NCBI RefSeq assembly: GCF_016342785.1
Contig: NZ_JAEINH010000011.1
Location: 1-64,000, forward strand
Length of the DNA: 64,000 nucleotides
Origin: Sanguibacter suaedae
GTDB taxonomy: Bacteria > Actinomycetota > Actinomycetes > Actinomycetales > Cellulomonadaceae
Direction of reading: 5' to 3'
The notes under the pieces are model-generated. The model ran no database searches, was not told where the DNA came from, and was given only the letters and a program-made list of their open reading frames with translations. The first letter of the stretch is position 1; every line of letters starts with the position of its first letter. This document shows positions 7,068 to 15,570 of this stretch, in pieces. A program made the translations under genes and the position numbers.

Positions 7068-9107
7068 GTGACGAGAACCACGGCGCGCGGCCCGGCGTCC
7101 GACGCGGCGCGCCCTTCCCGGGGCGGCCCTGCCGCCGTCCCGGCGACCGCTCCTGCGGTGCTCGCGTGGTCCGTCCCGGCGATGGTGGCCGTCGCCGTGT
7201 GCGCGCTGGTCGTCGCCGGTGCCCTCACCACGGCCTTCGCCCCGCAGCTCCTCCTCGACCCCGGGCCCGTGGTCCGCTGGGGCCTGCCGCTCGCGACGGT
7301 CGTCGCGGAGCTCGGGGTGGCGGTGACGCTCGGCGGCCTGTTCCTCGCGGCCTTCGTCGTCCCTCCGGGTCCCGCGCTCGCGCGGACGACGGGGATCGTC
7401 GCGGTGGGGTCCGGGGTGTGGGCGGTCGCGGCGCTCGCGCGCGCCGTCCTCACGGCCGCGAACACGGTGGGCCTGCCGCTCGACGGGGAGGGCTTCGGGG
7501 ACCAGCTCGGGGTGTACCTCACGCAGCTGCCCACGGGTCAGGCGCTGCTGTCGATCGCTCTCGTCGCTGCGACGGTGTCCGTGCTGGCAGCCCTCGTCCC
7601 GTCTGCCACGGGTGCCCTGTGGACCTCCCTCCTCGTGGTCGCGGCCCTGGTCCTCCAGTCGCTCATGGGGCACGCCTCCGGGTCCACGAGCCACGAGCTC
7701 GCGGTCTCGTCGATGATGCTGCACCTCGTGGGGGCGGCCGTGTGGGTCGGCGGGCTGCTCGTCATCGCGCTGCTGCGCCTGCGCGGGAGCCTCCTCGACG
7801 AGGAGCTGCCGGTGGTCCTGGCCCGGTTCTCGCCGGCCGCCGCGTGGTGCGTGGTCCTCGTGGCGCTGTCGGGCTCGGTGAACGGGGTGATCCGGCTGGG
7901 CGGGCTCGAGGGGCTGTCCACCGGGTACGGGGTGCTGCTCGTGGTGAAGACCGCGCTCCTCGTGGTCCTGGGTCTCCTCGGCTGGGCGCACCGGCGGTGG
8001 GTGATCGGGCGCGTGGGCGGCGCTCCTGCCCTCTTCTGGCGTCTCGCCGCGGTCGAGCTTCTCGTCATGGGTGCGGTGAGCGGTGTGGCGGTCGCGCTCG
8101 GCGGGACGCCGCCGCCCGACGACAACGCGCCACCGCCCGACCCCACGCCCGCGTACATCGTCACGGGGCGGGAGCTGCCGCCGGAGCCCACCCTCGCCCG
8201 GTGGTTCACGGAGTGGCGGTGGGACGTCCTGCTGGGCTTCGCGTGCGTCGCGGCGGTCGTCGTGTACCTGCGGTGGGTGCGGCGCCTGCGGCGCCGTGGC
8301 GATGCGTGGCCGCCGCTGCGCACCGTCATGTGGTGCACGGGGCTCGTCGTCATGTTCTGGGTGACCAACGGTGGCCCGGCCGTCTACGGGTCGGTGCTGT
8401 TCAGCGCGCACATGGTGCAGCACATGATCCTCGCGATGGTCGTCCCGCTGCTCCTCGTGCAGGGCGCCCCGGTGACGCTCGCGGTGCGTGCCATGACGGC
8501 GCGCAAGGACGGCACCCGGGGCGGCCGTGAGTGGCTGCTCGCCATCGTGCACTCGCGGTACGGGCGGTTCTTCGCGCACCCGCTCGTGGCGGCGGTGAAC
8601 TTCGCGGGGTCGATGGTCGTCTTCTACTACACGCCGGCCTTCGAGTACGCGTTGTCGACGCACGTCGGTCACCTCCTCATGACGGTGCACTTCACGCTCG
8701 CGGGGTACTTCTTCGCGAACGCCCTCGTGGGGATCGACCCGGGGCCTTCGCGGCCCGCCCACGCGCAGCGGCTGCTGCTCCTGCTCGCGACCATGGCGTT
8801 CCACGCGTTCTTCGGGGTGGCGCTCATGTCCGGGGAGATCCTCCTCGTGCCGGAGTGGTTCGGGCTCATGGGGCGCGAGTGGGGACTGCCCGCCCTGGAG
8901 GACCAGCAGCGGGGCGGTGAGGTCGCGTGGGGCATCGGCGAGGTCCCGACGGTGTTCCTCGCGATCATGGTCGCCGTGTCGTGGTCGCGGTCCGAGGAGC
9001 GCGTCGCGAAGCGCCGCGACCGGCGCGTGGACCGCGAGGGCGACCTCGAGATGGACGAGTACAACGCGATGCTCGAGCGCCTCTCGGAGCGCGACCGCCG
9101 GTCCTGA
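7068..9107 (+). CDS. CopD-like copper domain fused to cytochrome oxidase assembly protein CtaG
   Basis: 679 aa polytopic membrane protein with about 14-16 hydrophobic helices. The first half (about 40-350) has the layout of CopD copper-resistance proteins, with membrane His and polar residues (HLVGAAVWVGGLL). The second half (about 385-660) is a caa3_CtaG domain with conserved HMVQHM, HTP/AHP and FHAFFG-like segments. In actinobacteria this fusion is common and is linked to copper delivery to cytochrome c oxidase CuB. The C-terminal 50 residues are a charged cytoplasmic tail (RRDRRVDREGDLEMDEYN). The GTG at 7068 is preferred over an upstream ATG because the -10 box sits 6 nt before it. Confidence 0.9.
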   Translation: MTRTTARGPASDAARPSRGGPAAVPATAPAVLAWSVPAMVAVAVCALVVAGALTTAFAPQLLLDPGPVVRWGLPLATVVAELGVAVTLGGLFLAAFVVPPGPALARTTGIVAVGSGVWAVAALARAVLTAANTVGLPLDGEGFGDQLGVYLTQLPTGQALLSIALVAATVSVLAALVPSATGALWTSLLVVAALVLQSLMGHASGSTSHELAVSSMMLHLVGAAVWVGGLLVIALLRLRGSLLDEELPVVLARFSPAAAWCVVLVALSGSVNGVIRLGGLEGLSTGYGVLLVVKTALLVVLGLLGWAHRRWVIGRVGGAPALFWRLAAVELLVMGAVSGVAVALGGTPPPDDNAPPPDPTPAYIVTGRELPPEPTLARWFTEWRWDVLLGFACVAAVVVYLRWVRRLRRRGDAWPPLRTVMWCTGLVVMFWVTNGGPAVYGSVLFSAHMVQHMILAMVVPLLLVQGAPVTLAVRAMTARKDGTRGGREWLLAIVHSRYGRFFAHPLVAAVNFAGSMVVFYYTPAFEYALSTHVGHLLMTVHFTLAGYFFANALVGIDPGPSRPAHAQRLLLLLATMAFHAFFGVALMSGEILLVPEWFGLMGREWGLPALEDQQRGGEVAWGIGEVPTVFLAIMVAVSWSRSEERVAKRRDRRVDREGDLEMDEYNAMLERLSERDRRS

Positions 9108-9176
9108 GGGCCCGGCACCACCGTGCCGGCCGTCGCGGACATCACGTCTGCCCTGTTCCTGCCGGTTCGTCCGTGG

Positions 9177-9182
9177 TAGGAC
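9177..9182 (+). promoter_or_regulatory. Candidate -10 box, leaderless promoter of the S9 peptidase
   Basis: TAGGAC lies 7 nt before the GTG start at 9190. The final base departs from the TANNNT consensus, so this is weaker than the other leaderless candidates. Confidence 0.35.
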
Positions 9183-9189
9183 AGGTGGG

Positions 9190-11340
9190 GTGACCGACGA
9201 CCTCACCCCCGGCCCCACGCCCGCCGACGCCGCGGGCCCCTTCCACGACCTCGACGCGTACGTCGCGCTGCCCCGGCTCGGTGGTCTGGCGCTCTCCCCG
9301 GACGGGACGCGCCTGGTGACGTCGGTGAGCACCCTGGACCGCAAGGGTACCGGGTACGTCTCCGCGCTGTGGGAGCTCGACCCGTCGGGTCACGGGGCGG
9401 CACGTCGCCTGACGCGCAGCGCCGCGGGTGAGAAGGGTGCGACCTTCACGGCGGAGGGCGACGTGCTCTTCACGTCGGGCCGCCCCGACCCCGGGACGGA
9501 CGACGACGACGCCCCGCCGGCCCTGTGGCTGCTCCCCGCGGGCGGGGGTGAGGCGCGCGTCCTCGCCTCGCGCGCCGGGGGCGTCGGTTCGCCGCGCGCC
9601 GCGACGCGCGCACCGGTCCTCGTGGTGGCAGGCGACGTGCTGCCGGGCGCCCGGGACCTCGAGCACGACGAGGAGCTCCGGGCGGGTCGCACGGAGAAGA
9701 AGGTCTCGGCGATCCTGCACTCGGGGTACCCGGTGCGGTACTGGGACCACGACCTCGGCCCGCAGTCCCCGCACGTCCTCGTCGCCGACCTCAGCGACGA
9801 GGGTCTCGTCGCGCGCGCGTCGTCCCCCGCCGGTGACCGCCCCGTCCCGGGGCTCGAGGAGCCGCGCGCGACGCTGCGGGACGTCACCCCGGACGCGGGT
9901 GTCGCCCTCCGGGAGCACACCGCGGTGGTCTCTCCCGACGGCACCACCGTCGTCGTGCCCTGGGCGGTCCCGGAGGCGCGGGGTGCCCGCCGCTCCGTGC
10001 TCATGGCCGTCGACACGGCCACCGGGGACCGGCGTGTCCTCGTGGACGACCCGGACGCCGACCTGTGGGGCCCGGAGATCTCGCCCGACGGGACGCGGGT
10101 GGCGTTCGTCCGCGAGACGCGCGCCGCACCGGACCGGGCGCCCGTCGTGCGGCTCGCGGTGGTGGACCTGGCCGGTGGTGACGCGCGGGTGATCGCCGAC
10201 GGGTGGGACCGCTGGCCGCAGCAGGCCGTGTGGCTCCCGGACGGGTCCGGCGTGCTGGTGACGGCGGACGACGGAGGGCGCACCCCGGTGTTCCACGTGG
10301 ATCTGACCACCGACGAGGTGCGCAGGGTCACGGCCGACGACGCCGCGTTCTCCGACGTGTGCGTGGCGCCGGACGGGCTGTGGGCGTACGCCCTGCGGTC
10401 GAGCTACCTCGAGGCGCCCACGCCCGTGCGGGTCGACCTCGCGCATGCTCTGGCGTCCGGCGAGCCGGTCGCCGCGACGGTCCTCCCGTCGCCGTCGTCG
10501 ACGCCCACCCTGCCGGGCGTCCTCACCGAGGTGGACGCGACGGCCGCCGACGGCGCGCCCGTGCGCGCGTTCCTCGCGCTGCCGCACGGCGCAGGCCCGG
10601 ACTCGCAGGCACCGCTGCTCCTGTGGATCCACGGCGGTCCGTTGGGCTCGTGGAGCGCGTGGAGCTGGCGGTGGAACCCGTGGCTGCTCGTCGCCCAGGG
10701 GTACGCCGTGCTGCTGCCCGACCCCGCGCTGTCCACCGGGTACGGGCAGGCGTTCGTCGAGCGCGGGTGGGGTGACTGGGGCGACGCCCCCTACACGGAC
10801 CTCATGACGGTGACGGACGCGGCGGTCGCCCGGGACGACGTCGACGCCGGTAGGACGGCCGCCATGGGCGGGTCGTTCGGCGGGTACATGGCCAACTGGG
10901 TGGCCGGGCACACGGACCGGTTCCGGGCGATCGTCACGCACGCGAGCCTGTGGGCGCTCGACCAGTTCGGGCCCACCACGGACGACGCGACGTTCTGGGG
11001 GCGCACCATGACCGCGGAGCAGGCAGAGCGGAACTCCCCGCACCGGTCCGTGGCGAGCATCGTCACCCCGATGCTCGTGGTCCACGGCGACAAGGACTAC
11101 CGGGTGCCCGTCGGGGAGGGGCTGCGTCTCTGGTACGAGCTCCTGTCGTCGTCCGGCCTGGCCGCCGGGGACGACGGGCGGACCGCGCACCGGTTCCTGT
11201 ACTTCCCCGACGAGAACCACTGGGTCCTCGCGCCACAGAACGCGGTCGTCTGGTACCAGGCGGTCCTGGCGTTCCTCGCCGAGCACGTCCTCGGTGAGGA
11301 GCAGCCCCTGCCGCCAGCCGTCGGGGAGCCCCTCCGGTAG
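9190..11340 (+). CDS. S9-family prolyl oligopeptidase (acylaminoacyl peptidase-like)
   Basis: 716 aa serine peptidase. An N-terminal beta-propeller (about 20-430, with repeated SPDGTR blades) gates a C-terminal alpha/beta-hydrolase domain. The catalytic triad is visible: Ser in GGSFGGYM, Asp in HGDKDYRVP and His in DENHWVL. The oxyanion region is WIHGGPLGSW. The family cleaves small peptides, often after Pro, or releases acylated N-terminal residues. No signal peptide is present, so it should be cytoplasmic. Homology begins directly after the GTG at 9190, although the frame stays open far upstream inside the CtaG gene. Confidence 0.92.
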   Translation: MTDDLTPGPTPADAAGPFHDLDAYVALPRLGGLALSPDGTRLVTSVSTLDRKGTGYVSALWELDPSGHGAARRLTRSAAGEKGATFTAEGDVLFTSGRPDPGTDDDDAPPALWLLPAGGGEARVLASRAGGVGSPRAATRAPVLVVAGDVLPGARDLEHDEELRAGRTEKKVSAILHSGYPVRYWDHDLGPQSPHVLVADLSDEGLVARASSPAGDRPVPGLEEPRATLRDVTPDAGVALREHTAVVSPDGTTVVVPWAVPEARGARRSVLMAVDTATGDRRVLVDDPDADLWGPEISPDGTRVAFVRETRAAPDRAPVVRLAVVDLAGGDARVIADGWDRWPQQAVWLPDGSGVLVTADDGGRTPVFHVDLTTDEVRRVTADDAAFSDVCVAPDGLWAYALRSSYLEAPTPVRVDLAHALASGEPVAATVLPSPSSTPTLPGVLTEVDATAADGAPVRAFLALPHGAGPDSQAPLLLWIHGGPLGSWSAWSWRWNPWLLVAQGYAVLLPDPALSTGYGQAFVERGWGDWGDAPYTDLMTVTDAAVARDDVDAGRTAAMGGSFGGYMANWVAGHTDRFRAIVTHASLWALDQFGPTTDDATFWGRTMTAEQAERNSPHRSVASIVTPMLVVHGDKDYRVPVGEGLRLWYELLSSSGLAAGDDGRTAHRFLYFPDENHWVLAPQNAVVWYQAVLAFLAEHVLGEEQPLPPAVGEPLR

Positions 11341-11456
11341 GCGCCGACGGTCCCGCCCGCAGCGGCCCGCGCGGGCCTTCCCCGCGCGGTGCCCGTGGTT
11401 GTGCGCCAAGGTGGTGCCCGGGGGCGGACCGTCCAGCCAACACTGAGGAGCACACC

Positions 11457-11678
11457 ATGGGTTTCGGAATCGGCATCTTCCTGATCGTCGTCGGCGCGAT
11501 CCTCGCGTTCGCCGTACGGGACAGCATCGACGTGGTGAACCTCGAGATGATCGGCTACATCTGCCTCGGTGCGGGCGTCCTCGCCCTGATCATCGCGGTC
11601 GCCATGAACGCGCAGCGCAGCCACACGACGCACCGCGAGGTCGTCGAGCGTCGCGACGACCGCCTCCCCCCGGCCTGA
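11457..11678 (+). CDS. DUF6458 small membrane protein
   Basis: 73 aa. Two short hydrophobic helices (residues about 3-22 and 31-51) are separated by VRDSIDVVNLEMIG, and the C-terminus is hydrophilic (HREVVERRDDRLPPA). This is the pattern of the actinobacterial DUF6458 family, which is always small and of unknown function. A clear ribosome binding site, GAGGAG, precedes the ATG by 6 nt. It stands alone after the S9 peptidase and faces a convergent membrane-protein gene. Confidence 0.8.
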   Translation: MGFGIGIFLIVVGAILAFAVRDSIDVVNLEMIGYICLGAGVLALIIAVAMNAQRSHTTHREVVERRDDRLPPA

Positions 11679-11739
11679 CCGCCGCACGCCCGGCCGGCCC
11701 TCTCCGCCCGACCGACGTCGGCCGGACGCAGGGAGCCGG

Positions 11740-12387
11740 TCAGGCGTAGAGGGACGCGTCGAGGTCGGTGGCCCGCGCCTCGCGCACGAGCGTCACGACG
11801 CCCCACGCACCGAGGGCGACCGCCGGCACCACGAGCACCGGGTGCGCGGGCCAGCCGAGGACGATCGACGTCCACGCGACCGCGCCGCCGACGGCCGCCG
11901 CACCGCGGCAGGTCCGACGGCCCGGCGCGAGCGAGGCATACACCCACCGGGCGAGGGAGTCCGAGCCCGCCGTGCGCCGGACGGGGACGAGCATCACCCA
12001 CGACGAGGGGTGGTACATCGTCCACAGGCCCTGCGCCGTGAAGGACAGCGGCTCGTCGGCGTCCTCGCGGCGCAGCGACCGTCCGAGGTGCAGCACCGCC
12101 AGCCCCAGGTGCGCTGCCGCCTGCGTGGTGACGAGCACGAGGAGACCCTCCACCAGGGGGAGCACGACGACCGCCAGGCCGACCAGCCCGAGAGTCTCGG
12201 CGACGTCCCCCCGGGCCGCGGTGATCCCGTCGGCCTCCGCGATCCCCTCGGTCGCGAATGCGAGGACGGGCAGGAGCGCCGCGCACGCGACCGCGACGAC
12301 CGTGAGGACCGCCCAGCCGACGGCGACCGCGAGGTATCCCAGAGGCCGCGGTCCCGGGTGGCCGCTCGGGGTGCGGGGAGTGGTCAC
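11740..12387 (-). CDS. Integral membrane protein of unknown function
   Basis: 215 aa. Four to five hydrophobic segments are visible (about 17-45, 62-88, 150-172 and 178-198). A central polar stretch contains LGRSLRREDADEPLSFTAQGLWTMYHPSSW. No recognised motif. The start is the GTG at 12387, which is supported by a TAGGAT -10 box exactly 6 nt upstream, indicating a leaderless mRNA. It is convergent with the DUF6458 gene and divergent from the protease gene. The 61 bases between this gene and DUF6458 hold GC-rich palindromes around CCGACGTCGG that could act as a bidirectional terminator. Confidence 0.75.
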   Translation of the reverse strand: MTTPRTPSGHPGPRPLGYLAVAVGWAVLTVVAVACAALLPVLAFATEGIAEADGITAARGDVAETLGLVGLAVVVLPLVEGLLVLVTTQAAAHLGLAVLHLGRSLRREDADEPLSFTAQGLWTMYHPSSWVMLVPVRRTAGSDSLARWVYASLAPGRRTCRGAAAVGGAVAWTSIVLGWPAHPVLVVPAVALGAWGVVTLVREARATDLDASLYA

Positions 12388-12393
12388 CCCTCG

Positions 12394-12399
12394 ATCCTA
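12394..12399 (-). promoter_or_regulatory. -10 box, leaderless promoter
   Basis: TAGGAT on the minus strand, 6 nt before the GTG start at 12387. Confidence 0.55.
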
Positions 12400-12516
12400 G
12401 GTCGGGCCCCACGGAGCTCGCTGGAGGGACTCCCGCGCTGCCGGTGTGGGTGGTTCGTCCCATACTCGGTGGCACGAGGACGAGAGCCGGACGGACGGCG
12501 GACGCGGGGGGCGCGC

Positions 12517-13515
12517 ATGGATCACGAGCAGGCACGGCAGACCAAGACCGAGGTGACGAGCTACGTCGAGGAGCTCCTCGCTCGGAGCGTCCGGGCGAGC
12601 GGCGCCCCCGACGGCAGCACGCGGGGCAGCGGCATCGCCGTAGGCCTCGCACCGCTGCCCGACGGCGGGTACGGCATCGCGCTGAGGTACCAGCTGGGCT
12701 TCCCCACGGCACGCATGGTCGCCCGACGCGTGGTGCACCAGGTGGGTCCGGGCGTCGACGTGCGACGCACCGGGCGCATCCGGGTGGGCCCGCAGGGCGC
12801 CCGTACCGGCCAGGTGGTCGCCACCGCGCAGGCGGTCGGCGAGACCGGTCGGGCGCGCCCGCTGCGGCCCGGCGTGTCGATCGCGCACGTCGACGTCACG
12901 GCCGGGACGCTCGGGGCGTTCGTCCGGGTGGACGGCCAGGTGCAGGCGCTGTCCAACTACCACGTCCTCGTGGGCGGTCCCACCGGCCGCACCGGTGACA
13001 CGATCCTCCAGCCGGGTCCCGCGGACGGCGGCCTCGACCCGCACGACCGGGTCGGGACCCTGGGCCGGTTCGTGGCGCTGGAGCGGGGGGAGGTGGCGCG
13101 CGTCGACGCCGCGCTCGCCGTCCTCGACGACGAGGTCGTGGACCTCGACCATCCCGTCGGGCGGGTGACGCGCGCCGTTGACGTGCTCGGCGGCGAGCAG
13201 GTCGCCAAGATCGGCCGGACCACGGGTCTCACGACGGGCCGGGTCACGGCGATCGAGCTCGACGACGTGGTGGTCGACTACGGGGAGGGTCTGGGGGCGC
13301 TGCGGTTCGACGACCAGATCGAGGTGGAGGGCGCGGGTCCCGGTCCGTTCTCCCGCGGCGGGGACAGCGGCTCGCTCGTCTACCGGGCCGACGGCGTGGC
13401 CGTGGGGCTGCTCTTTGCCGGGAGCGAGTCGGGGGGCGACAATGGGACCGGGCTGACGTACATCAACCCGATCGGCACGGTCCTCGACGCCCTTGGGGCA
13501 CAGCTGGTGGACTGA
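12517..13515 (+). CDS. Trypsin-like serine protease, NAL1-like, with N-terminal accessory domain
   Basis: 332 aa. Residues about 1-90 form a small accessory domain (GSGIAVGLAPLPDGGYGIAL, then VDVRRTGRIRVG). A trypsin-like domain follows, with a plausible triad of His in LSNYHVL, Asp in RVDAALAVL and Ser in RGGDSGSLVY. There is no signal peptide, so it should act in the cytoplasm, as do NAL1-type proteases. The ATG at 12517 begins the region resembling the family. The next gene encodes a free-standing copy of the accessory domain. A CATACT -10 box at 12461 is the best promoter candidate. The substrate is unknown. Confidence 0.82.
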   Translation: MDHEQARQTKTEVTSYVEELLARSVRASGAPDGSTRGSGIAVGLAPLPDGGYGIALRYQLGFPTARMVARRVVHQVGPGVDVRRTGRIRVGPQGARTGQVVATAQAVGETGRARPLRPGVSIAHVDVTAGTLGAFVRVDGQVQALSNYHVLVGGPTGRTGDTILQPGPADGGLDPHDRVGTLGRFVALERGEVARVDAALAVLDDEVVDLDHPVGRVTRAVDVLGGEQVAKIGRTTGLTTGRVTAIELDDVVVDYGEGLGALRFDDQIEVEGAGPGPFSRGGDSGSLVYRADGVAVGLLFAGSESGGDNGTGLTYINPIGTVLDALGAQLVD

Positions 13516-13564
13516 GCCGGTCCCCGGCGCGAGGGACGCGCCGGGTCCCGAGCGAGGTGCACCG

Positions 13565-13783
13565 ATGGCTGACCTGGACGCGGCGCGGCACGCCAAGGCG
13601 TCGTTGCGCACGGAGCTCGCCGGGCGTGACGGGGTGCAGGCCGTGGGCATCTCCCACACCGGCGACGGCTACGGCGTGCGGGTGAACCTGCGGACCGAGG
13701 CCGACCGTGACGGGGTGCCGTCGTCCGTCGAGGGCGTCCCCGTCGACGTCCGGGTCAGCGGGCGGATCACCGCCGGCGGCTGA
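13565..13783 (+). CDS. Stand-alone accessory domain related to the upstream protease N-terminus
   Basis: 72 aa. The sequence LAGRDGVQAVGISHTGDGYG, then VRVNL, then VEGVPVDVRVSGRITAGG lines up with residues about 20-85 of the neighbouring protease (GSGIAVGLAPLPDGGYGIAL ... VGPGVDVRRTGRIRVG). It therefore looks like a duplicated, free-standing copy of that domain. The ATG at 13565 has a good ribosome binding site, GCGAGGTG. It lies 49 nt after the protease stop and overlaps the convergent MarR gene by 17 bp. It may bind or inhibit the protease, or share its ligand, but that is inference. Confidence 0.75.
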   Translation: MADLDAARHAKASLRTELAGRDGVQAVGISHTGDGYGVRVNLRTEADRDGVPSSVEGVPVDVRVSGRITAGG

Positions 13784-14324
13784 TCCCCGGGCTCGGCGAC
13801 CCGGTCGAGCGCGTCAGCGCCGCGTCCCAGGCCCCGAGGATCCGGGCGAGGTGTGCGGCGTCCTCGGTGTCGAGCAGCCCGACGAGGCGGTGCTCGTTGG
13901 CGATGTGCGCCGTGAAGGCGGCGTCGATGCGCGCCAGGCCGTCGTCCGTGAGGGCGACGACGCGCCCGCGCCCGTCGGTGGCCGACGCCCGTCGGGTCAC
14001 GAGGCCGGCGGCGACGAGTCGGTCGACGCGCTTGGTCATGGCGCCGGTCGTGACCATGGTGTGCTCCGCGAGCTCGCTCGGGGCGCGCTCGTAGGGGGCG
14101 CCCGCCCGGCGCAGTGCTGCGAGGACGTCGAACTCGCCCTCGCCGAGGCCGTGCTCGCGGTAGACGGGGACGAGCTCGTCGGTGAGGGCGGCGGCGAGGC
14201 GGTGCAGCCGCCCGACGACCCCTTGCGGGGTGACGTCGAGGTCGGGGCGTTCCCGGGACCACTCGGCCATGATGCGTCCCACGCGGTCCGGGGACGGGGG
14301 CGTCTCCTGCGGCTCGTAGGTCAT
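13767..14324 (-). CDS. MarR-family transcriptional regulator
   Basis: 185 aa. A winged helix-turn-helix of the MarR type is clear: LGEGEFDVLAALRRAG, PSELAEHTMVTTGAMTKRVD (recognition helix) and the wing DGRGRVVALTDDGL. It is divergent from an EamA transporter gene, with only about 50 bp between the two starts. The start is supported by a TATGCT -10 box 6 nt upstream of the ATG, which gives a leaderless mRNA. Two matching 10-bp palindromes in the intergenic space are likely its operators, so it probably represses itself and the transporter until a ligand binds. Confidence 0.9.
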   Translation of the reverse strand: MTYEPQETPPSPDRVGRIMAEWSRERPDLDVTPQGVVGRLHRLAAALTDELVPVYREHGLGEGEFDVLAALRRAGAPYERAPSELAEHTMVTTGAMTKRVDRLVAAGLVTRRASATDGRGRVVALTDDGLARIDAAFTAHIANEHRLVGLLDTEDAAHLARILGAWDAALTRSTGSPSPGISRRR

Positions 14325-14330
14325 CCCACC

Positions 14331-14380
14331 AGCATAGTTTCCACGGAAGGCATCTGTCGCCTATGGTTCCTTCCATGGAA
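14331..14380. promoter_or_regulatory. Divergent leaderless promoters with twin MarR operators
   Basis: Minus-strand -10 box TATGCT (14331-14336) lies 6 nt before the MarR ATG. Plus-strand -10 box TATGGT (14362-14367) lies 7 nt before the ATG at 14375. Two palindromes, TTCCACGGAA (14339-14348) and TTCCATGGAA (14371-14380), differ at one base and are centred 32 bp apart, three helical turns. The second covers the transporter start codon, so binding would block initiation directly. Confidence 0.7.
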
Positions 14381-15313
14381 GCAAGATGGCGATGGGTCCT
14401 CCTCACAGCGGTCGCACCGGTGACCTGGGGCAGCACCTACTACGTGACGCGCGAGTTCCTGCCCGCCGACCACCCGCTGTGGGGGAGCGTGCTGCGCGCA
14501 TTGCCCGCCGGGCTCCTCCTCCTCGCCGTCACCCGGCTCCTGCCCACCGGCCGCTGGTGGTGGCGGTCCCTCGTCCTCGGCACCCTGAACCTCGGCGCGT
14601 TCTTCGTCCTCGTCTACCTCGCCGCCCAGCTGCTGCCCAGCAGCCTCGCCTCCACCCTCATGGCGCTCTCGGCCGCCGTGATGATGCTCCTCGCATGGCC
14701 GCTCCTCGGTGAGCGCCCCACCCTCCTGCCCCTCGCCGGGGTCGTGACCGGGCTCGTCGGGGTGGCGCTCATGCTCCTCACCGGGCGCGAGCAGGTCGAC
14801 CTCGTCGGGGTCGCGGCGTCCGTCGTCGCCATGGTGTCCTCGTCCGTCGGGTTCATCCTCACCAAACGGTGGGGGAGCGGCGTGCCCGTCCTCGCCCTCA
14901 CGTCCTGGCAGCTCGTCGCCGCGGGCGTCGTCCTCGTCCCCGTCGCCCTCCTCGTCGAAGGGCCGTTCCCCACCTTCACCGCCCCGGCGTGGGGCGCGCA
15001 CGCGTACCTCGCCGTCGTCGGCACCGCCGTCGCCTACGCCGCCTGGTTCACGGGTCTCAAGCACCTGCCCGCCGGGACCGTCGGGCTCGTGGGGCTACTC
15101 AACCCCGTCGTCGGGGTCCTGCTCGGGACCCTCGTGGCACGGGAGGTCCTCAGCGTCCAGCAGGTCGTCGGGATCGTCCTCGTCCTCGGCGGTGTCCTCC
15201 TCGGCAGGGTCACGCCGCCTCGCCCCCGTCGCTCCGGCGCCGATCTCGAGGGCGCCGGCGCTCCCGTCGCCGTCCCGTCCACCGCGGTGCCGCCCAGCAC
15301 GAGCGGGGGGTGA
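14375..15313 (+). CDS. EamA/DMT-family transporter
   Basis: 312 aa with ten hydrophobic helices in two EamA repeats. Family hallmarks include TAVAPVTWGSTYYVTRE in helix 1 and, in the second half, VVGTAVAYAAWFTGLKHLPAGTVG split over helices 8-9. Such proteins export amino acids, metabolites or drugs; the substrate is not predictable. The C-terminal 35 residues are Pro/Ser/Ala-rich. Of two possible starts, 14363 and 14375, the second is preferred because a -10 box lies 7 nt before it. It is controlled with the divergent MarR gene through shared operators. Confidence 0.88.
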   Translation: MEARWRWVLLTAVAPVTWGSTYYVTREFLPADHPLWGSVLRALPAGLLLLAVTRLLPTGRWWWRSLVLGTLNLGAFFVLVYLAAQLLPSSLASTLMALSAAVMMLLAWPLLGERPTLLPLAGVVTGLVGVALMLLTGREQVDLVGVAASVVAMVSSSVGFILTKRWGSGVPVLALTSWQLVAAGVVLVPVALLVEGPFPTFTAPAWGAHAYLAVVGTAVAYAAWFTGLKHLPAGTVGLVGLLNPVVGVLLGTLVAREVLSVQQVVGIVLVLGGVLLGRVTPPRPRRSGADLEGAGAPVAVPSTAVPPSTSGG

Positions 15314-15336
15314 CGTTCCCTCCCGTTCCGCGAACA

Positions 15337-15367
15337 GAGGACGTCCCGTCGTGATGTCGACGTGTCC
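15337..15367 (+). repeat. 31-bp motif, copy 1
   Basis: Matches the motif at 16180-16210 at 25 of 31 positions by eye (shared core GAC GTC C-GTCGTG-TGT-GAC). It lies just upstream of the candidate promoter for the SAM-IV riboswitch transcript. Confidence 0.5.
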
Positions 15368-15369
15368 CG

Positions 15370-15399
15370 TTGCCCACCTGCGACGGGCCGTGGCAGACT
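15370..15399 (+). promoter_or_regulatory. Candidate promoter of the riboswitch transcript
   Basis: TTGCCC (15370-15375) and CAGACT (15394-15399) are separated by 18 nt and lie just before the riboswitch aptamer, where a start site would be expected. Confidence 0.4.
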
Positions 15400-15404
15400 C
15401 GGCG

Positions 15405-15508
15405 CAGGTCACGAGGCCCAGCGACAAGCCCCTCAGCTTGCTGGCCGGCAACCGCGCTCCGCGCACGGTGCCCCTGAGGGAAGACCCGCTCGCGCAACCA
15501 GCGCGAGA
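15405..15508 (+). promoter_or_regulatory. SAM-IV-type S-adenosylmethionine riboswitch
   Basis: The conserved SAM-IV core is visible. P1 pairs GGTC (15407-15410) with GACC (15483-15486). P2 pairs CCAGC (15418-15422) with GCTGG (15440-15444), and AAGC (15426-15429) with GCTT (15436-15439). The P2 loop CCCTCA (15430-15435) is exactly complementary to TGAGGG (15475-15480), forming the pseudoknot. The core CCGGCAACC follows, then P3 GCGC-TCC-GCGC. A further hairpin CTCGCGC / GCGCGAG (15489-15507) closes the element, as in SAM-IV. No U-run follows, so control is probably at translation. The only gene before the next terminator is the unknown protein at 15571. Confidence 0.85.
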
Positions 15509-15570
15509 AGAGCGACGAACGCCGGCGCCCCCGCACTGACAGGGCGTGCACCGGCGGACAGGAGACTCAC

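Noticed and set aside
6945-9344. 799-codon minus-strand frame opposite CtaG/CopD
   Set aside because: Arg/His/Glu-rich shadow with no domain; membrane-protein coding on the plus strand explains it.
11842-12516. Upstream in-frame extension of the protease
   Set aside because: It runs across the opposite-strand membrane-protein gene and promoter; homology begins only after the ATG at 12517.
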